From: Enterococcus sp. CSURQ0835
Lineage (GTDB): Bacteria > Bacillota > Bacilli > Lactobacillales > Enterococcaceae
Length of the DNA: 62,620 bases
Reading direction: 5' to 3'
Assembly (NCBI RefSeq): GCF_902706605.1
Contig: NZ_CACSLH010000016.1
Coordinates: 1 to 62,620, forward strand
Shown here: piece by piece, positions 44,793 through 53,438 of the stretch
How positions within the stretch are numbered: position 1 is the stretch's first letter
Layout of the letters: every line of letters starts with the position of its first letter
The notes under the pieces: model-generated
Database searches by the model: none
What the model was told of the DNA's origin: nothing
What the model saw: the letters and a program-made list of their open reading frames with translations, nothing else
Made by a program: the position numbers and the translations under genes

Positions 44793-45656
44793 TTATCCCC
44801 AACCTTTCTGTTGATGAAGTGCCAGCAAATGCTCAAGTTTTGCTCGCAACTCTAGCCGTGGGACGATTTGATCGACAAATCCATGTGCCAATAAAAATTC
44901 AGCTTTTTGAAAATCAGCGGGTAATTTTTGGCGGATTGTCTGCTCGATAACTCGTCGACCAGCAAACCCAACTAGACTCTGTGGTTCCGCTAAAATAATA
45001 TCGCCTTCCATCGCAAAACTCGCTGTGACACCGCCGGTAGTTGGATCAGTCAAAACAGTGAGGTAAAGCAGTCCAGCGTTGCTATGACGCTTCACCGCAG
45101 CCGAGATTTTAGCCATTTGCATCAGTGAAAAAATACCTTCTTGCATCCGGGCTCCACCAGAAGCCGTAAATAAGATGACCGGCAATTTTTTGGTCGTTGC
45201 TTTTTCAAACAAACGCGTGATCTTTTCACCAACGACCGTTCCCATACTGCCCATAATGAAGTTTGCATCCATCACGCCAATCGCGACTTCTCGTCCGCAG
45301 ATCAACGCTTGACCTGTTAACACTGCTTCATCTAATCCAGTCGCAGCTTTAACTCGTTCCAATTTTTCAGGATAGCCTGGAAAGTCGATCGGGTTTTTTT
45401 CAGGTAAACCTGCGTCCCATTCGATAAAACTTTTTTCATCGATCGTGATCGCGATTCGCTCCCACGCACTGATCCGAAAGGCATAGCCGCAATGAGGACA
45501 AACTTTAGCGATCCCCATCTCTTTTTTATACAGCGTTCGTTTGCAGTTAGGGCATTTCGCCCACATATTATCTGGTACACTTGGTTTTTTAGTTGGTGCG
45601 GCATCGCGGTTAGGATTGATCCGAATATAATTTTTCTTCTTATTGAATAGACCCAT
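44793..45656 (-). CDS. accD: Acetyl-CoA carboxylase carboxyltransferase subunit beta
   Basis: This is the partner of AccA in the carboxyltransferase tetramer. The 287-residue protein carries the N-terminal four-Cys zinc ribbon (CPNC at about 35-38 and CPHC near 54-57), then the crotonase-like core with [12 protein letters not shown] and [16 protein letters not shown]. It is the usual length. It follows accC by 11 bases. Confidence 0.97.
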   Translation of the reverse strand: MGLFNKKKNYIRINPNRDAAPTKKPSVPDNMWAKCPNCKRTLYKKEMGIAKVCPHCGYAFRISAWERIAITIDEKSFIEWDAGLPEKNPIDFPGYPEKLERVKAATGLDEAVLTGQALICGREVAIGVMDANFIMGSMGTVVGEKITRLFEKATTKKLPVILFTASGGARMQEGIFSLMQMAKISAAVKRHSNAGLLYLTVLTDPTTGGVTASFAMEGDIILAEPQSLVGFAGRRVIEQTIRQKLPADFQKAEFLLAHGFVDQIVPRLELRAKLEHLLALHQQKGWG

Positions 45657-45667
45657 TCATCTGCCTC

Positions 45668-47038
45668 CTATTCGCTTTTTTGCCACTCAGGTAAAAAGGT
45701 TTCTTGTAAAAAGCTCGTATCATAATCGCCCGTTAATACATTTGCATGAGAGATCAGATCCATTTGGAAATCAACATTCGTGATGACGCCTTCTGAGACA
45801 AATTCGCCTAATGCGCGTTGCATTTTCAATAAAGCATCAAAGCGATTTTCCCCATGCACGATGACTTTTGCGATCATAGAATCATAATACGGTGGGATCG
45901 TCACACCGCTATACATCGCACTGTCCACTCGCAAACCTAAGCCGCCACTTGGTAAAAGTAGCGTGTTGATCTTACCGGGAGAAGGCGCAAAATTAAAGGC
46001 TGGGTTTTCGGCATTGATACGGCATTCGATCGCATGACCCCGAAAAGTCACGTCTCGTTGCTCTAAGCCCAGTGCTTCTCCGGCTGCGATTTTGATTTGT
46101 TTTTTGACGATATCGATCCCTGTGATCATCTCAGTGATTGGGTGTTCAACTTGGATTCGAGTATTCATTTCCATAAAATAAAAATGACCATCTTCACCAC
46201 GTAAAAATTCGATCGTTCCCGCACCTTCGTAGTTGACGGCTTGGCCAGCTTTGACGGCGATCGCACCTAATTCTGCTCGACTTTTAGCTGAAATAATGAC
46301 CGAGGGCGCTTCTTCCAATACTTTTTGATTATTCCGTTGCAATGAACAATCACGTTCACCTAAATGGATCACATTCCCAAACTGATCGCCTAAAATTTGA
46401 ACTTCAATGTGGCGCGCAGGATAAATGATTTTTTCTAAATACATCGCGTCATCGCCAAAAGCTGCTTTAGCCTCTGATTTAGCGGCTAAGAAATTTTTTT
46501 CTAGTTCAGCTTTCGTTTTGACTTTTCGAATGCCTTTGCCACCACCACCAGCGGCTGCTTTTAACATGACCGGATAGCCCACAGCATCGGCGATTTTTTC
46601 AGCTGCTTCTAACGTCGTGATCGCCCCGTCACTGCCGGGAATCACTGGCACACCAGCTTGTTGCATCAATTGACGGGCATGGATCTTATTCCCCATCTCA
46701 TCAATTGTTTTTTCGCTCGGTCCGATAAACTTGATATTGCATTCCGCACACATCGAAGCGAACAAACTATTTTCTGACAGAAAGCCAAAGCCGGGATGGA
46801 TCGCTTCAGCATCCGTCACGATCGCCGCACTCAAAATCGCTTGCATATTCAAATAAGAATCCGTTGAGCGAGCAGGGCCGATACAAATCGCTTCATCTGC
46901 CATCTCTGTATGCAGTGCTTCTTTATCGGCTGTAGAATAAACAGCGACTGTTTGGATTCCCAGTTCGCGACAAGCACGAATGATTCGAACGGCGATCTCG
47001 CCACGGTTAGCGATCAAAATTTTTGAAAACATAGACAT
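45668..47038 (-). CDS. accC: Biotin carboxylase
   Basis: AccC carboxylates the biotin on AccB using ATP and bicarbonate. The 456-residue protein has the N-terminal ILIANRGEIAVRIIRAC, the ATP-grasp Gly-rich loop AAAGGGGKGIRKV, the bicarbonate/biotin site EMNTRIQVEHPITEMITG in parts, and the C-terminal biotin carboxylase domain. It begins 1 base after the fabZ stop codon; a second ATG two codons in is possible. Translation is probably coupled to fabZ. Confidence 0.98.
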   Translation of the reverse strand: MSMFSKILIANRGEIAVRIIRACRELGIQTVAVYSTADKEALHTEMADEAICIGPARSTDSYLNMQAILSAAIVTDAEAIHPGFGFLSENSLFASMCAECNIKFIGPSEKTIDEMGNKIHARQLMQQAGVPVIPGSDGAITTLEAAEKIADAVGYPVMLKAAAGGGGKGIRKVKTKAELEKNFLAAKSEAKAAFGDDAMYLEKIIYPARHIEVQILGDQFGNVIHLGERDCSLQRNNQKVLEEAPSVIISAKSRAELGAIAVKAGQAVNYEGAGTIEFLRGEDGHFYFMEMNTRIQVEHPITEMITGIDIVKKQIKIAAGEALGLEQRDVTFRGHAIECRINAENPAFNFAPSPGKINTLLLPSGGLGLRVDSAMYSGVTIPPYYDSMIAKVIVHGENRFDALLKMQRALGEFVSEGVITNVDFQMDLISHANVLTGDYDTSFLQETFLPEWQKSE

Positions 47039-47461
47039 CTATCCAATCATAAAGGTCAGTTCAGCTTCAGCGACTTTTTTGCCATCGACATATGCGATGC
47101 CTTTGCCTACTCCAGCTGCTGACCGGACTTTGGTCAATTCAATTTCTAAGATCAAGGTATCACCAGGAACGACTTTTTTCCGAAATTTAGCTTTGTCGAT
47201 CCCACCAAAATAAGCGGTCTTACCTTTAAAATCTTCTAAGCTAAGTAACGCGACCGCCCCAGCTTGTGCCATTGCTTCGACGATCAATACGCCAGGCATA
47301 ACAGGTTCATGAGGAAAATGACCTTGAAAAAAAGGTTCATTAACCGAAACATTTTTCTTCGCTTTCACACGTTTACCAGGTTCTAATTCTTCCACTCGAT
47401 CGATCAATAAAAACGGATACCGATGCGGGATGATTTCTTTGATTTGTTCGATTGTTAACAT
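47039..47461 (-). CDS. fabZ: 3-hydroxyacyl-ACP dehydratase FabZ
   Basis: FabZ dehydrates beta-hydroxyacyl-ACP in the elongation cycle. The 140-residue hot-dog-fold protein has the catalytic His in [14 protein letters not shown], followed by EAMAQAGAV with the catalytic Glu. Enterococci have a second paralogue (FabN) that also isomerises to make unsaturated chains; the position between accB and accC fits the FabZ paralogue. It lies 5 bases after accB. Confidence 0.95.
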   Translation of the reverse strand: MLTIEQIKEIIPHRYPFLLIDRVEELEPGKRVKAKKNVSVNEPFFQGHFPHEPVMPGVLIVEAMAQAGAVALLSLEDFKGKTAYFGGIDKAKFRKKVVPGDTLILEIELTKVRSAAGVGKGIAYVDGKKVAEAELTFMIG

Positions 47462-47466
47462 CTTTT

Positions 47467-47961
47467 TTACTCCTCACTAATGCGAAATAGCGGCTGACCA
47501 TATTCAACCACGTCTTCATTTTCAACTAAAATCTCTGTGATTACACCGTCATAATCGCTAACGATCTCATTTAATAATTTCATCGCTTCGATGATACAAA
47601 CCGTTTCACCTTTTTTAACTGAGTCTCCGATCTGTTTATATTCTGGCTGATCCGGTGACGGCTGCAAATACACGACACCGACGATCGGTGATGTAATCAC
47701 TTGGCCAACTGACTCGACAGTTGCCGCAGCTGGCTCGCTTTTGGTTGCTGAAACAGCTTGATTGCTCGACTCAATTTTGACAGACGTCGATGCAGGCGAT
47801 TCAGTCGTTGTTTCAACTGGCGAAACAGGAGCTTGATTAGTCTGCCGGCTCATTTCATTTTTATTCATGTAAAGCTCAAAGCTGCCTTCGCGCAAATCAA
47901 ATTCAGTCAGTGTTGACCCGTCGAATTGGCTCAGCAAGTCTTTGATTTCATTGATGTCCAT
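47467..47961 (-). CDS. accB: Biotin carboxyl carrier protein of acetyl-CoA carboxylase
   Basis: AccB carries biotin between AccC and the AccAD carboxyltransferase. The 164-residue protein has an N-terminal domain, a flexible Ala/Pro/Ser/Thr-rich linker (about 40-85), and the biotinyl domain with the biotinylation motif EAMKLLNE, the Lys at about 128, and the thumb-like [13 protein letters not shown]. It starts one base after the fabF stop. Confidence 0.97.
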   Translation of the reverse strand: MDINEIKDLLSQFDGSTLTEFDLREGSFELYMNKNEMSRQTNQAPVSPVETTTESPASTSVKIESSNQAVSATKSEPAAATVESVGQVITSPIVGVVYLQPSPDQPEYKQIGDSVKKGETVCIIEAMKLLNEIVSDYDGVITEILVENEDVVEYGQPLFRISEE

Positions 47962-47962
47962 G

Positions 47963-49189
47963 CTAATCCTCCCAACGTTTCAAACAGATCACCGCATTGT
48001 GTCCGCCAAAACCTAAAGAATTGCTGACTGCATAATTCACTTCAGTTTCTTTAGCTTCATTGATCACGATGTTCGCTTTAATCTCAGGATCAACTTCTTT
48101 CACATTGATCGTTGGCGGGATGAATTGGTTTTGGAGTGCTAACAAGCTAGCAACAGCTTCCACTCCGCCGGCTCCGCCTAATAAATGCCCCGTTAATGAT
48201 TTAGTCGAGCTGACATACGCCTTTTCCGTCAATGCACTTAAAATCGCTTGGCTTTCAGCTTTATCATTTGCTTGTGTGCTTGTTCCGTGTGCATTCACAT
48301 AGTCGACATCTGCTGGGGTGATCCCCGCTTCGTTGATTGCTTCTTTGATCGCGCGACTAGCACCTTCCCCTTTTGGATCTGGAGCAGTCATATGGTAAGC
48401 ATCACATGTCGCACCATAGCCTACGACCTCACCTAAAATTTTCGCACCGCGTTTTTGTGCGTGTTCAAGTGATTCCAACACTAAAATTCCCGCACCTTCG
48501 CCCATCACAAAGCCATTGCGCTCCGTATCAAATGGGATGGAAGCCCGATCAGGATCTGTTGCATCGCTCAATGCAGTTAATGAAGCAAAACCTGCAATCC
48601 CGATTTTGTTGATACAAGATTCTGCACCACCGGCTAAAATGACATCCGAATAGCCATGCTTAATATTCCGGAAAGCTTCACCAATGGAATGCGTTCCGCT
48701 AGCACAAGCTGTCACGGTACTGGTACAAATTCCTTTCGCGCCGATCCGCAAAGCCACATTTCCTGCAGCCATGTTGACGATCGCCATAGGTACAAACATC
48801 GGTGAGACACGTTTTGGCCCTTTATCGTTCATCTTCAAAACTTGATCTTGGATCGTGCCTAATCCGCCGACACCAGAACCGATCATCACGCCTAAACGCT
48901 CACGATCGATTGCGTCAAGTTCCAAACCACTCATTTCAATGGCTTCTAATGCTGAGTAAATCGCGTACAAGGAATAAGTTTCCATGCGCTTCGTATCTTT
49001 TTTCTTGAAATATTTTTCTAGTGGAAAATCTTTGACTTCAGCAGCTAACGTGATACCGGTTTCCGAGGCATCAAATTGTTTGATTTCACCGATGCCATGA
49101 CTTCCATTTTTCAAACTGGCTAAAAAAGTTTCCGGATCGTTTCCGATCGGTGAGGTCACTCCATAACCTGTGATTACGACTCGATTCAT
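47963..49189 (-). CDS. fabF: 3-oxoacyl-ACP synthase II FabF
   Basis: FabF condenses malonyl-ACP with acyl-ACP in chain elongation. The 408-residue thiolase-fold enzyme has the nucleophile Cys in TVTACASGTHSIGEA, the two active-site His in NAHGTSTQAND and SLTGHLLGGAGG, and the Gly-rich SNSLGFGGHNA. The start at 49189 has AAAGGA; an in-frame start 13 codons earlier is rejected. In the absence of FabB, FabF may also set the unsaturated-chain flow together with FabO elsewhere. Confidence 0.97.
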   Translation of the reverse strand: MNRVVITGYGVTSPIGNDPETFLASLKNGSHGIGEIKQFDASETGITLAAEVKDFPLEKYFKKKDTKRMETYSLYAIYSALEAIEMSGLELDAIDRERLGVMIGSGVGGLGTIQDQVLKMNDKGPKRVSPMFVPMAIVNMAAGNVALRIGAKGICTSTVTACASGTHSIGEAFRNIKHGYSDVILAGGAESCINKIGIAGFASLTALSDATDPDRASIPFDTERNGFVMGEGAGILVLESLEHAQKRGAKILGEVVGYGATCDAYHMTAPDPKGEGASRAIKEAINEAGITPADVDYVNAHGTSTQANDKAESQAILSALTEKAYVSSTKSLTGHLLGGAGGVEAVASLLALQNQFIPPTINVKEVDPEIKANIVINEAKETEVNYAVSNSLGFGGHNAVICLKRWED

Positions 49190-49205
49190 TTTGTCTGTCC
49201 TTTCT

Positions 49206-49937
49206 TTACATGACCATGCCGCCATCAACTTTTAACACTTGTCCTGTGATGTAAGGATTCTGTGCTAAAAAGACGACTGCTTGGGCAACATCTTCTGTTT
49301 GACCAAATCGTTTCAATGGGATTTGGTTTTCCATTTGTTCTTTCACTTTTTCATTTAATTCAGCAGTCATATCTGTTTTGATAAAACCTGGGGCAACCGC
49401 GTTACACGTGATCCCTCGAGGCGCAACTTCACGCGCTACTGATTTAGTAAACCCGATCACGCCAGCTTTACTAGCTGCATAGTTCGTCTGACCGACATTG
49501 CCGATCAATCCGACGACACTCGTCAAATTAATGATCGCACCACTGCGCTGTTTCATCATCTGCTTCAAGACTTTTTGGGTCATATTGAACGTCCCTTTTA
49601 AATTGATATCGATCACCGCATCGAATTCTTCCGGGGTCATCCGCAACAATAATTTATCGTTGGTGATCCCAGCATTATTGATCAAAATATCGACCGAACC
49701 TAATTGCTCTTGTGCTTGCTTGATCATCTCGCCCGCAGCTGTAAAATCACTGATATCACCACAAACACTGATGCAGTTGACACCGTGTGCTTTGATCTCA
49801 GCGATTTTTTCCTCAGAGATCATTTTGCGACCATTCAATACGATATTCGCACCGGCTTTAGCAAATGCCTGCGCAATGCCCCAACCGATCCCACGACTAC
49901 TGCCGGTAATAAATACATTTTTATTGGTTAATTCCAT
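49206..49937 (-). CDS. fabG: 3-oxoacyl-ACP reductase FabG
   Basis: FabG is the NADPH-dependent short-chain dehydrogenase that reduces beta-ketoacyl-ACP. The 243-residue protein has the cofactor loop TGSSRGIGWGIA, NNAGIT, and catalytic Ser-Tyr-Lys in LTSVVG and NYAASKAG, ending VDGGMVM. GGAGG precedes the ATG, which abuts the fabD stop. Confidence 0.97.
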   Translation of the reverse strand: MELTNKNVFITGSSRGIGWGIAQAFAKAGANIVLNGRKMISEEKIAEIKAHGVNCISVCGDISDFTAAGEMIKQAQEQLGSVDILINNAGITNDKLLLRMTPEEFDAVIDINLKGTFNMTQKVLKQMMKQRSGAIINLTSVVGLIGNVGQTNYAASKAGVIGFTKSVAREVAPRGITCNAVAPGFIKTDMTAELNEKVKEQMENQIPLKRFGQTEDVAQAVVFLAQNPYITGQVLKVDGGMVM

Positions 49938-50852
49938 TTAAGCCTCCAGTAATTTTTGTAACGTCCCACTGTCTTCTACCCGCTGTAGCGCTAGCGTCTT
50001 ATCGATTTTTTTCACAAAGCCAGACAATATTTTACCTGGACCGATTTCTACTAGCTCCGTCACGCCTAAACTTTTCAGCGTCTCGATACTGTCGCTGAAA
50101 CGAACAGGTGACATGACTTGTTTTTCTAACAACGATCGGATGTCTGATTGTGGCATCACTTGAGCCGTCGTATTCGAAATAACTGGGATGTTCATTTCGT
50201 GAAAATCGATCGTTTGTAAAACTTCAGCTAACTTTTCACTAGCCGGTTGTAAAAGTGCAGTATGAAATGGTCCGCTAACGTTTAGTGGGATCATGCGCTT
50301 TACACCTTGTGCTTTTAATAACTCTTCTGCTTGCTCGACTGCTTTGACCTCGCCGCCGATCACGATTTGTTGAGGCGTATTATAATTGGCTGGTGAGACG
50401 ATCCCGACTTGACTCGCTTCTTTACAAGCTGCTTCGATCACTTCAGCCGGCGTATTCATCACCGCCACCATTTTACCGCTACCACTTGGAGCTGCGGCAC
50501 TCATTAATCGCCCGCGAGTTTGAACAAGTGTCACTGCGTCAGAAAAAGCTAACGCACCACTTGCCACTAATGCTGTATATTCACCAAGACTCAAACCAGC
50601 GACTGCATCTGCTGTTATCCCTCGATCGTTTACAACCCGTAAAAAGGACGTACTGACTGTCAGGATCGCCGGTTGAGTGAACTCTGTTTCATTTAAATTT
50701 TGATTTTCTGTAAAACATAGATCGGCCATTGAATAGCCTAGTAACTCACTGGCTTCTTCAAATGTTTCGCGTACGATTTTTTCTTGCTTGTACAATTCTT
50801 TTCCCATGCCGATATATTGGGCGCCTTGCCCGCTAAATAAGAATGCTCTCAT
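49938..50852 (-). CDS. fabD: Malonyl-CoA-ACP transacylase
   Basis: FabD loads malonyl groups onto ACP. The 304-residue protein has FSGQGAQYIGMGKE, the nucleophile in GLSLGEYTALV (Ser at about 90), Arg in QTRGRLM and His in VSGPFHTALLQ. TAGGAG precedes the ATG. It begins only 50 bases after acpP; the enoyl-ACP reductase gene fabK that occupies this place in many streptococci and enterococci is absent. Confidence 0.97.
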   Translation of the reverse strand: MRAFLFSGQGAQYIGMGKELYKQEKIVRETFEEASELLGYSMADLCFTENQNLNETEFTQPAILTVSTSFLRVVNDRGITADAVAGLSLGEYTALVASGALAFSDAVTLVQTRGRLMSAAAPSGSGKMVAVMNTPAEVIEAACKEASQVGIVSPANYNTPQQIVIGGEVKAVEQAEELLKAQGVKRMIPLNVSGPFHTALLQPASEKLAEVLQTIDFHEMNIPVISNTTAQVMPQSDIRSLLEKQVMSPVRFSDSIETLKSLGVTELVEIGPGKILSGFVKKIDKTLALQRVEDSGTLQKLLEA

Positions 50853-50868
50853 GACAATCTCCTAATAA

Positions 50869-50896
50869 GAAAGGCCAGGCTCACGCCTAACCTTTC
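50869..50896 (-). terminator. Hairpin between acpP and fabD
   Basis: A 12-bp stem with two G-U pairs (50869-50880 with 50885-50896) and a 4-base loop follows the acpP stop but lacks a strong T tract (TTATTAGG). It may reduce but not stop transcription, giving more acpP than downstream mRNA, or mark an RNA-processing point. Confidence 0.6.
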
Positions 50897-50902
50897 CATT
50901 TT

Positions 50903-51130
50903 TTATGCATTTTGTTGTTTTTCAACGTAGTCAACTAAATCTTTGACGGTTGTGATGCCTTCTTCTGTTTCGATTTTCACATCAAATTCGTCTTCGATCT
51001 CATTGATGATTTGGAATAAATCTAAGCTATCTGCTTCTAAATCTTCTTGGATGTTTGTATCTAATTTTACTTCATCTTTTTCTACGCCTAATTCTTCAAC
51101 GATAATGTCTTGGATTTTTTCGAATGTCAT
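50903..51130 (-). CDS. acpP: Acyl carrier protein
   Basis: AcpP carries the growing acyl chain. The 75-residue acidic protein has the phosphopantetheine site EADSLDLF, with Ser35. ATG is preceded by GCGGAGG-type sequence. It follows fabH by about 50 bases. The hairpin behind it may allow higher relative expression. Confidence 0.97.
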   Translation of the reverse strand: MTFEKIQDIIVEELGVEKDEVKLDTNIQEDLEADSLDLFQIINEIEDEFDVKIETEEGITTVKDLVDYVEKQQNA

Positions 51131-51180
51131 AATAAATTCCTCCGCTAACTTTCAGTTTTAATTATTTTGTATACAGGAGC

Positions 51181-52137
51181 TTACAGTTCTAACAAAAGGT
51201 TTCCCCATGTCAATCCGCCGCCATAACCTGTGAATACCACTTTTTGGGTGCCATCTAATCGAATCGTTTCGGCTTCTACTAGTTCATCCAATAAAATCGG
51301 AATACTAGCAGCCGATGTATTGCCATAATTGGCAAGGTTCATCGGAAATTTTTCGATCGGCTCTTTTAATTTACGCGCCATTTTTTGAATGATCCGCTCG
51401 TTGGCTTGATGAAACAAATAATAATCGATCGTTTCTTCACCGACGAAGGTCTTCAAACATTTCGTAACGTCGTTCAAAGCAAAATCATAGATCGCTCGGC
51501 CATTCATCGCCAATTTATTTTTTTCATTGGCTTCTTGATAAAAGGCTGTCTTTGTGACGCGATACCCTGCGGTCAATGAATCACCACGCGTTCCATCAGC
51601 TTTTAACACTTGCTTTATAATAGAAGGTTTCGCCGCAGCTTCCAATAAGACTCCCGCAGCTCCGTCGCCGAATAAAACGGCTGTCGTGCGATCTTGCCAG
51701 TCGATCAGCTTCGAAATTTTTTCGCCGCCAATCACGAGCCCGCGCGTTAAACCTGAACGAATGAAATTTTCCGCAGTCGCTAACGCGTAGACAAATCCTG
51801 AACAAGCAGCCGTCACATCAAAAGCCAGTGCATTCACAGCTCCCAAAGCGCCTTGGACTTGGCAAGCAACCGAAGGCGATGTGTAATCCGCCGACATCGT
51901 CGCGACGATCACAAAGTCTAATGTTTCTGGAGCGATCGTTTGTTTTTCGATTAATTGTTGCGCAACTTTCAAACACAGATCCGAAGTGTTTTCAGCTTCT
52001 GCGATTCGCCGTTCTTTGATACCAGTTCGTGATTGGATCCAGTCATCAGAAGTATCCATCAACTGTGCTAATGCATCGTTGGTCACGACTTTAGTTGGCA
52101 AGTAACGAGCCGTTGCTGTAATTTTTCCATATCGCAT
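51181..52137 (-). CDS. fabH: 3-oxoacyl-ACP synthase III FabH
   Basis: FabH starts each chain by condensing acyl-CoA with malonyl-ACP. The 318-residue enzyme has the catalytic Cys112 in AACSGFVYAL, His in LFHQANERI and Asn in NYGNTSAASIP. Its start lies 4 bases after fabT and probably depends on coupled translation, as the nearest AGGAG is 13 bases upstream. Confidence 0.96.
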   Translation of the reverse strand: MRYGKITATARYLPTKVVTNDALAQLMDTSDDWIQSRTGIKERRIAEAENTSDLCLKVAQQLIEKQTIAPETLDFVIVATMSADYTSPSVACQVQGALGAVNALAFDVTAACSGFVYALATAENFIRSGLTRGLVIGGEKISKLIDWQDRTTAVLFGDGAAGVLLEAAAKPSIIKQVLKADGTRGDSLTAGYRVTKTAFYQEANEKNKLAMNGRAIYDFALNDVTKCLKTFVGEETIDYYLFHQANERIIQKMARKLKEPIEKFPMNLANYGNTSAASIPILLDELVEAETIRLDGTQKVVFTGYGGGLTWGNLLLEL

Positions 52138-52141
52138 GGGA

Positions 52142-52582
52142 CTATTTGATCTCCTCTAAATACTCATATAGATTTTTGAGTGCTCGTAAAAAGACTTCTT
52201 GTTCATCGGGATTCAAATCTTGAATGGCTCGTTTGACCATCTCCCGGTGAAAGTGCTGATGGATTCGATAAACCAAACGACCTTTTTTTGTCAAAGCAAG
52301 TTTTACGACTCGGCGATCATCTTCACTACGAATCCGTTCCGCGTAGCCTTTTTTAACTAAACGATTGATCGACGTCGTCAGTGTGCCGACGGTGACGAGC
52401 AACTCTCGGGCGACTTCTGTCGTAGTCTTTTTTTTGTACATCCCAATCGCGTCGATGGTATGCATCTCAGTCATAGTTAAATCATTGAACTGTGATTTTT
52501 TCAATTGTTTTTCTTCGATCCATAACACGTCGTTAAAGATCGAAACTAAGTAATCATTGGTTTCTTCCCAATTGTGTTCCAT
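52142..52582 (-). CDS. fabT: MarR-family fatty-acid repressor FabT
   Basis: FabT represses the fab operon; in streptococci and enterococci long-chain acyl-ACP acts as corepressor. The 146-residue winged-helix protein has the DNA-binding region EVARELLVTVGTLTTSINRLVKKGYAER in parts, with the EDDRRVVKLALTKKG wing. The ATG at 52582 follows GGTGAAGAG; a TTG 4 codons earlier is unlikely. It is the first gene of the operon and its promoter carries two FabT-like boxes. Confidence 0.94.
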   Translation of the reverse strand: MEHNWEETNDYLVSIFNDVLWIEEKQLKKSQFNDLTMTEMHTIDAIGMYKKKTTTEVARELLVTVGTLTTSINRLVKKGYAERIRSEDDRRVVKLALTKKGRLVYRIHQHFHREMVKRAIQDLNPDEQEVFLRALKNLYEYLEEIK

Positions 52583-52596
52583 CTCTTCACCCAATT

Positions 52597-52612
52597 AGTT
52601 TGACTTTCAAAT
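52597..52612 (-). promoter_or_regulatory. FabT box 1
   Basis: AGTTTGACTTTCAAAT is a near-palindrome close to the FabT box AGTTTGANTNTCAAACT. It lies between the -10 and the fabT start. Confidence 0.75.
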
Positions 52613-52613
52613 C

Positions 52614-52629
52614 ATTTGATGTTCAAACT
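52614..52629 (-). promoter_or_regulatory. FabT box 2
   Basis: ATTTGATGTTCAAACT is a second FabT-like palindrome one base away from the first, overlapping the -10 element. Confidence 0.75.
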
Positions 52630-52655
52630 ATATCTTATTTTTTTTTTGAATGCAA
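52627..52655 (-). promoter_or_regulatory. Promoter of the fab operon
   Basis: The minus strand has -35 TTGCAT, a 17-base spacer containing ten A residues, and -10 TATAGT. The -10 overlaps FabT box 2. Confidence 0.75.
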
Positions 52656-52726
52656 CCACTTTTTTAGGCTTTAAATAAAATTAAGAGTTAAAACAACGAT
52701 TTGTTTTTTTTACTCAACTTCAAAAT

Positions 52727-52743
52727 AGTTTGATTTACAAAGT
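52727..52743 (-). promoter_or_regulatory. Possible distal FabT box
   Basis: AGTTTGATTTACAAAGT resembles the FabT box and lies about 70 bases upstream of the fab -35. It could support looping or be a chance match. Confidence 0.35.
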
Positions 52744-52826
52744 AATTGTTTCCTCCTTTAAGCTGACCAGCTAAAAAATAGCGCAAAAAAATAAACGAAA
52801 CTGATCGGCTTCGTTTACTTTAAGGT

Positions 52827-53255
52827 CTAGCGGAAATTTTGATTCAGTTTTGCTAAGATCTGAGCCAGTTGTGTTTTTTCCGTTTCGTTTAGGACTGAAA
52901 AAATCTCTTCGCCATACTCTAAGCGAACTTGTTCAAAATTTGCGACTAACGCACGGCCGCTATCAGTCAAAAAAAAGTTAGTGACTCGCCGATCGGTTTC
53001 ATTTTGTTGTCGGCGCACGTAACCTTTTTTTTCTAGCTTCGTCAACAACTCACTAACTGATGCAGGCCGGATCTTCAATTGAGTGACTAACTCTTTTTGT
53101 GAGCAGCCATCGTGTTTTAGTAACATCCGCAAGACTCGATTTTGGCCATGGGAAAATTCTTGGCCTTCGACTTGTTCTCGCGCTTGGAATAATTCACGGC
53201 GGATCAAGCGGTTCGTTCGTTGGAATTCATCAAATAAATCTGTCGCAGTCACCAT
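52827..53255 (-). CDS. MarR-family regulator divergent from the ABC exporter
   Basis: This 142-residue winged-helix regulator has helix-turn-helix CSQKELVTQLKIRPASVSEL in parts and a wing with QQNETDRRVTNFFLTDSG. It is 183 bases from and divergent to an LmrA-type exporter. Two GGTACC-centred palindromes in the gap suggest it controls both promoters. The inducer is unknown; drugs or membrane-active compounds are plausible. GGAGG lies 7 bases before the ATG. Confidence 0.88.
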   Translation of the reverse strand: MVTATDLFDEFQRTNRLIRRELFQAREQVEGQEFSHGQNRVLRMLLKHDGCSQKELVTQLKIRPASVSELLTKLEKKGYVRRQQNETDRRVTNFFLTDSGRALVANFEQVRLEYGEEIFSVLNETEKTQLAQILAKLNQNFR

Positions 53256-53297
53256 ACCCGTCCCTCCTCAAAGAAAAAACTTTTACCTGCTCTTATT

Positions 53298-53326
53298 AGT
53301 GTACCGAAAAAAATTTTACTCGTCAA
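53298..53326 (-). promoter_or_regulatory. Promoter of the marR-type gene
   Basis: The minus strand has -35 TTGACG, a 17-base spacer and -10 TACACT. Confidence 0.75.
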
Positions 53327-53330
53327 TTAG

Positions 53331-53342
53331 TTAGGTACCTGA
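53331..53342. promoter_or_regulatory. Proximal GGTACC palindrome (operator candidate)
   Basis: TTAGGTACCTGA is an imperfect palindrome between the two divergent -35 elements, 4 bases from the regulator's -35. Confidence 0.65.
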
Positions 53343-53346
53343 ATAA

Positions 53347-53375
53347 TTGACAAATTCATTCGCTTTTCGTATAAT
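53347..53375 (+). promoter_or_regulatory. Consensus promoter of the ABC exporter gene
   Basis: TTGACA, a 17-base spacer and TATAAT form a perfect sigma-A consensus promoter, which implies tight repression in normal conditions. Confidence 0.9.
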
Positions 53376-53376
53376 G

Positions 53377-53390
53377 TTTAGGTACCTAAA
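53377..53390. promoter_or_regulatory. Distal GGTACC palindrome (operator candidate)
   Basis: TTTAGGTACCTAAA is a perfect 14-base palindrome starting 2 bases after the exporter -10, covering the transcription start. Confidence 0.75.
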
Positions 53391-53438
53391 TATCTTTCTA
53401 CTCGATTAACTAAACCATTCAACTAAAGGAGTGTTGTT

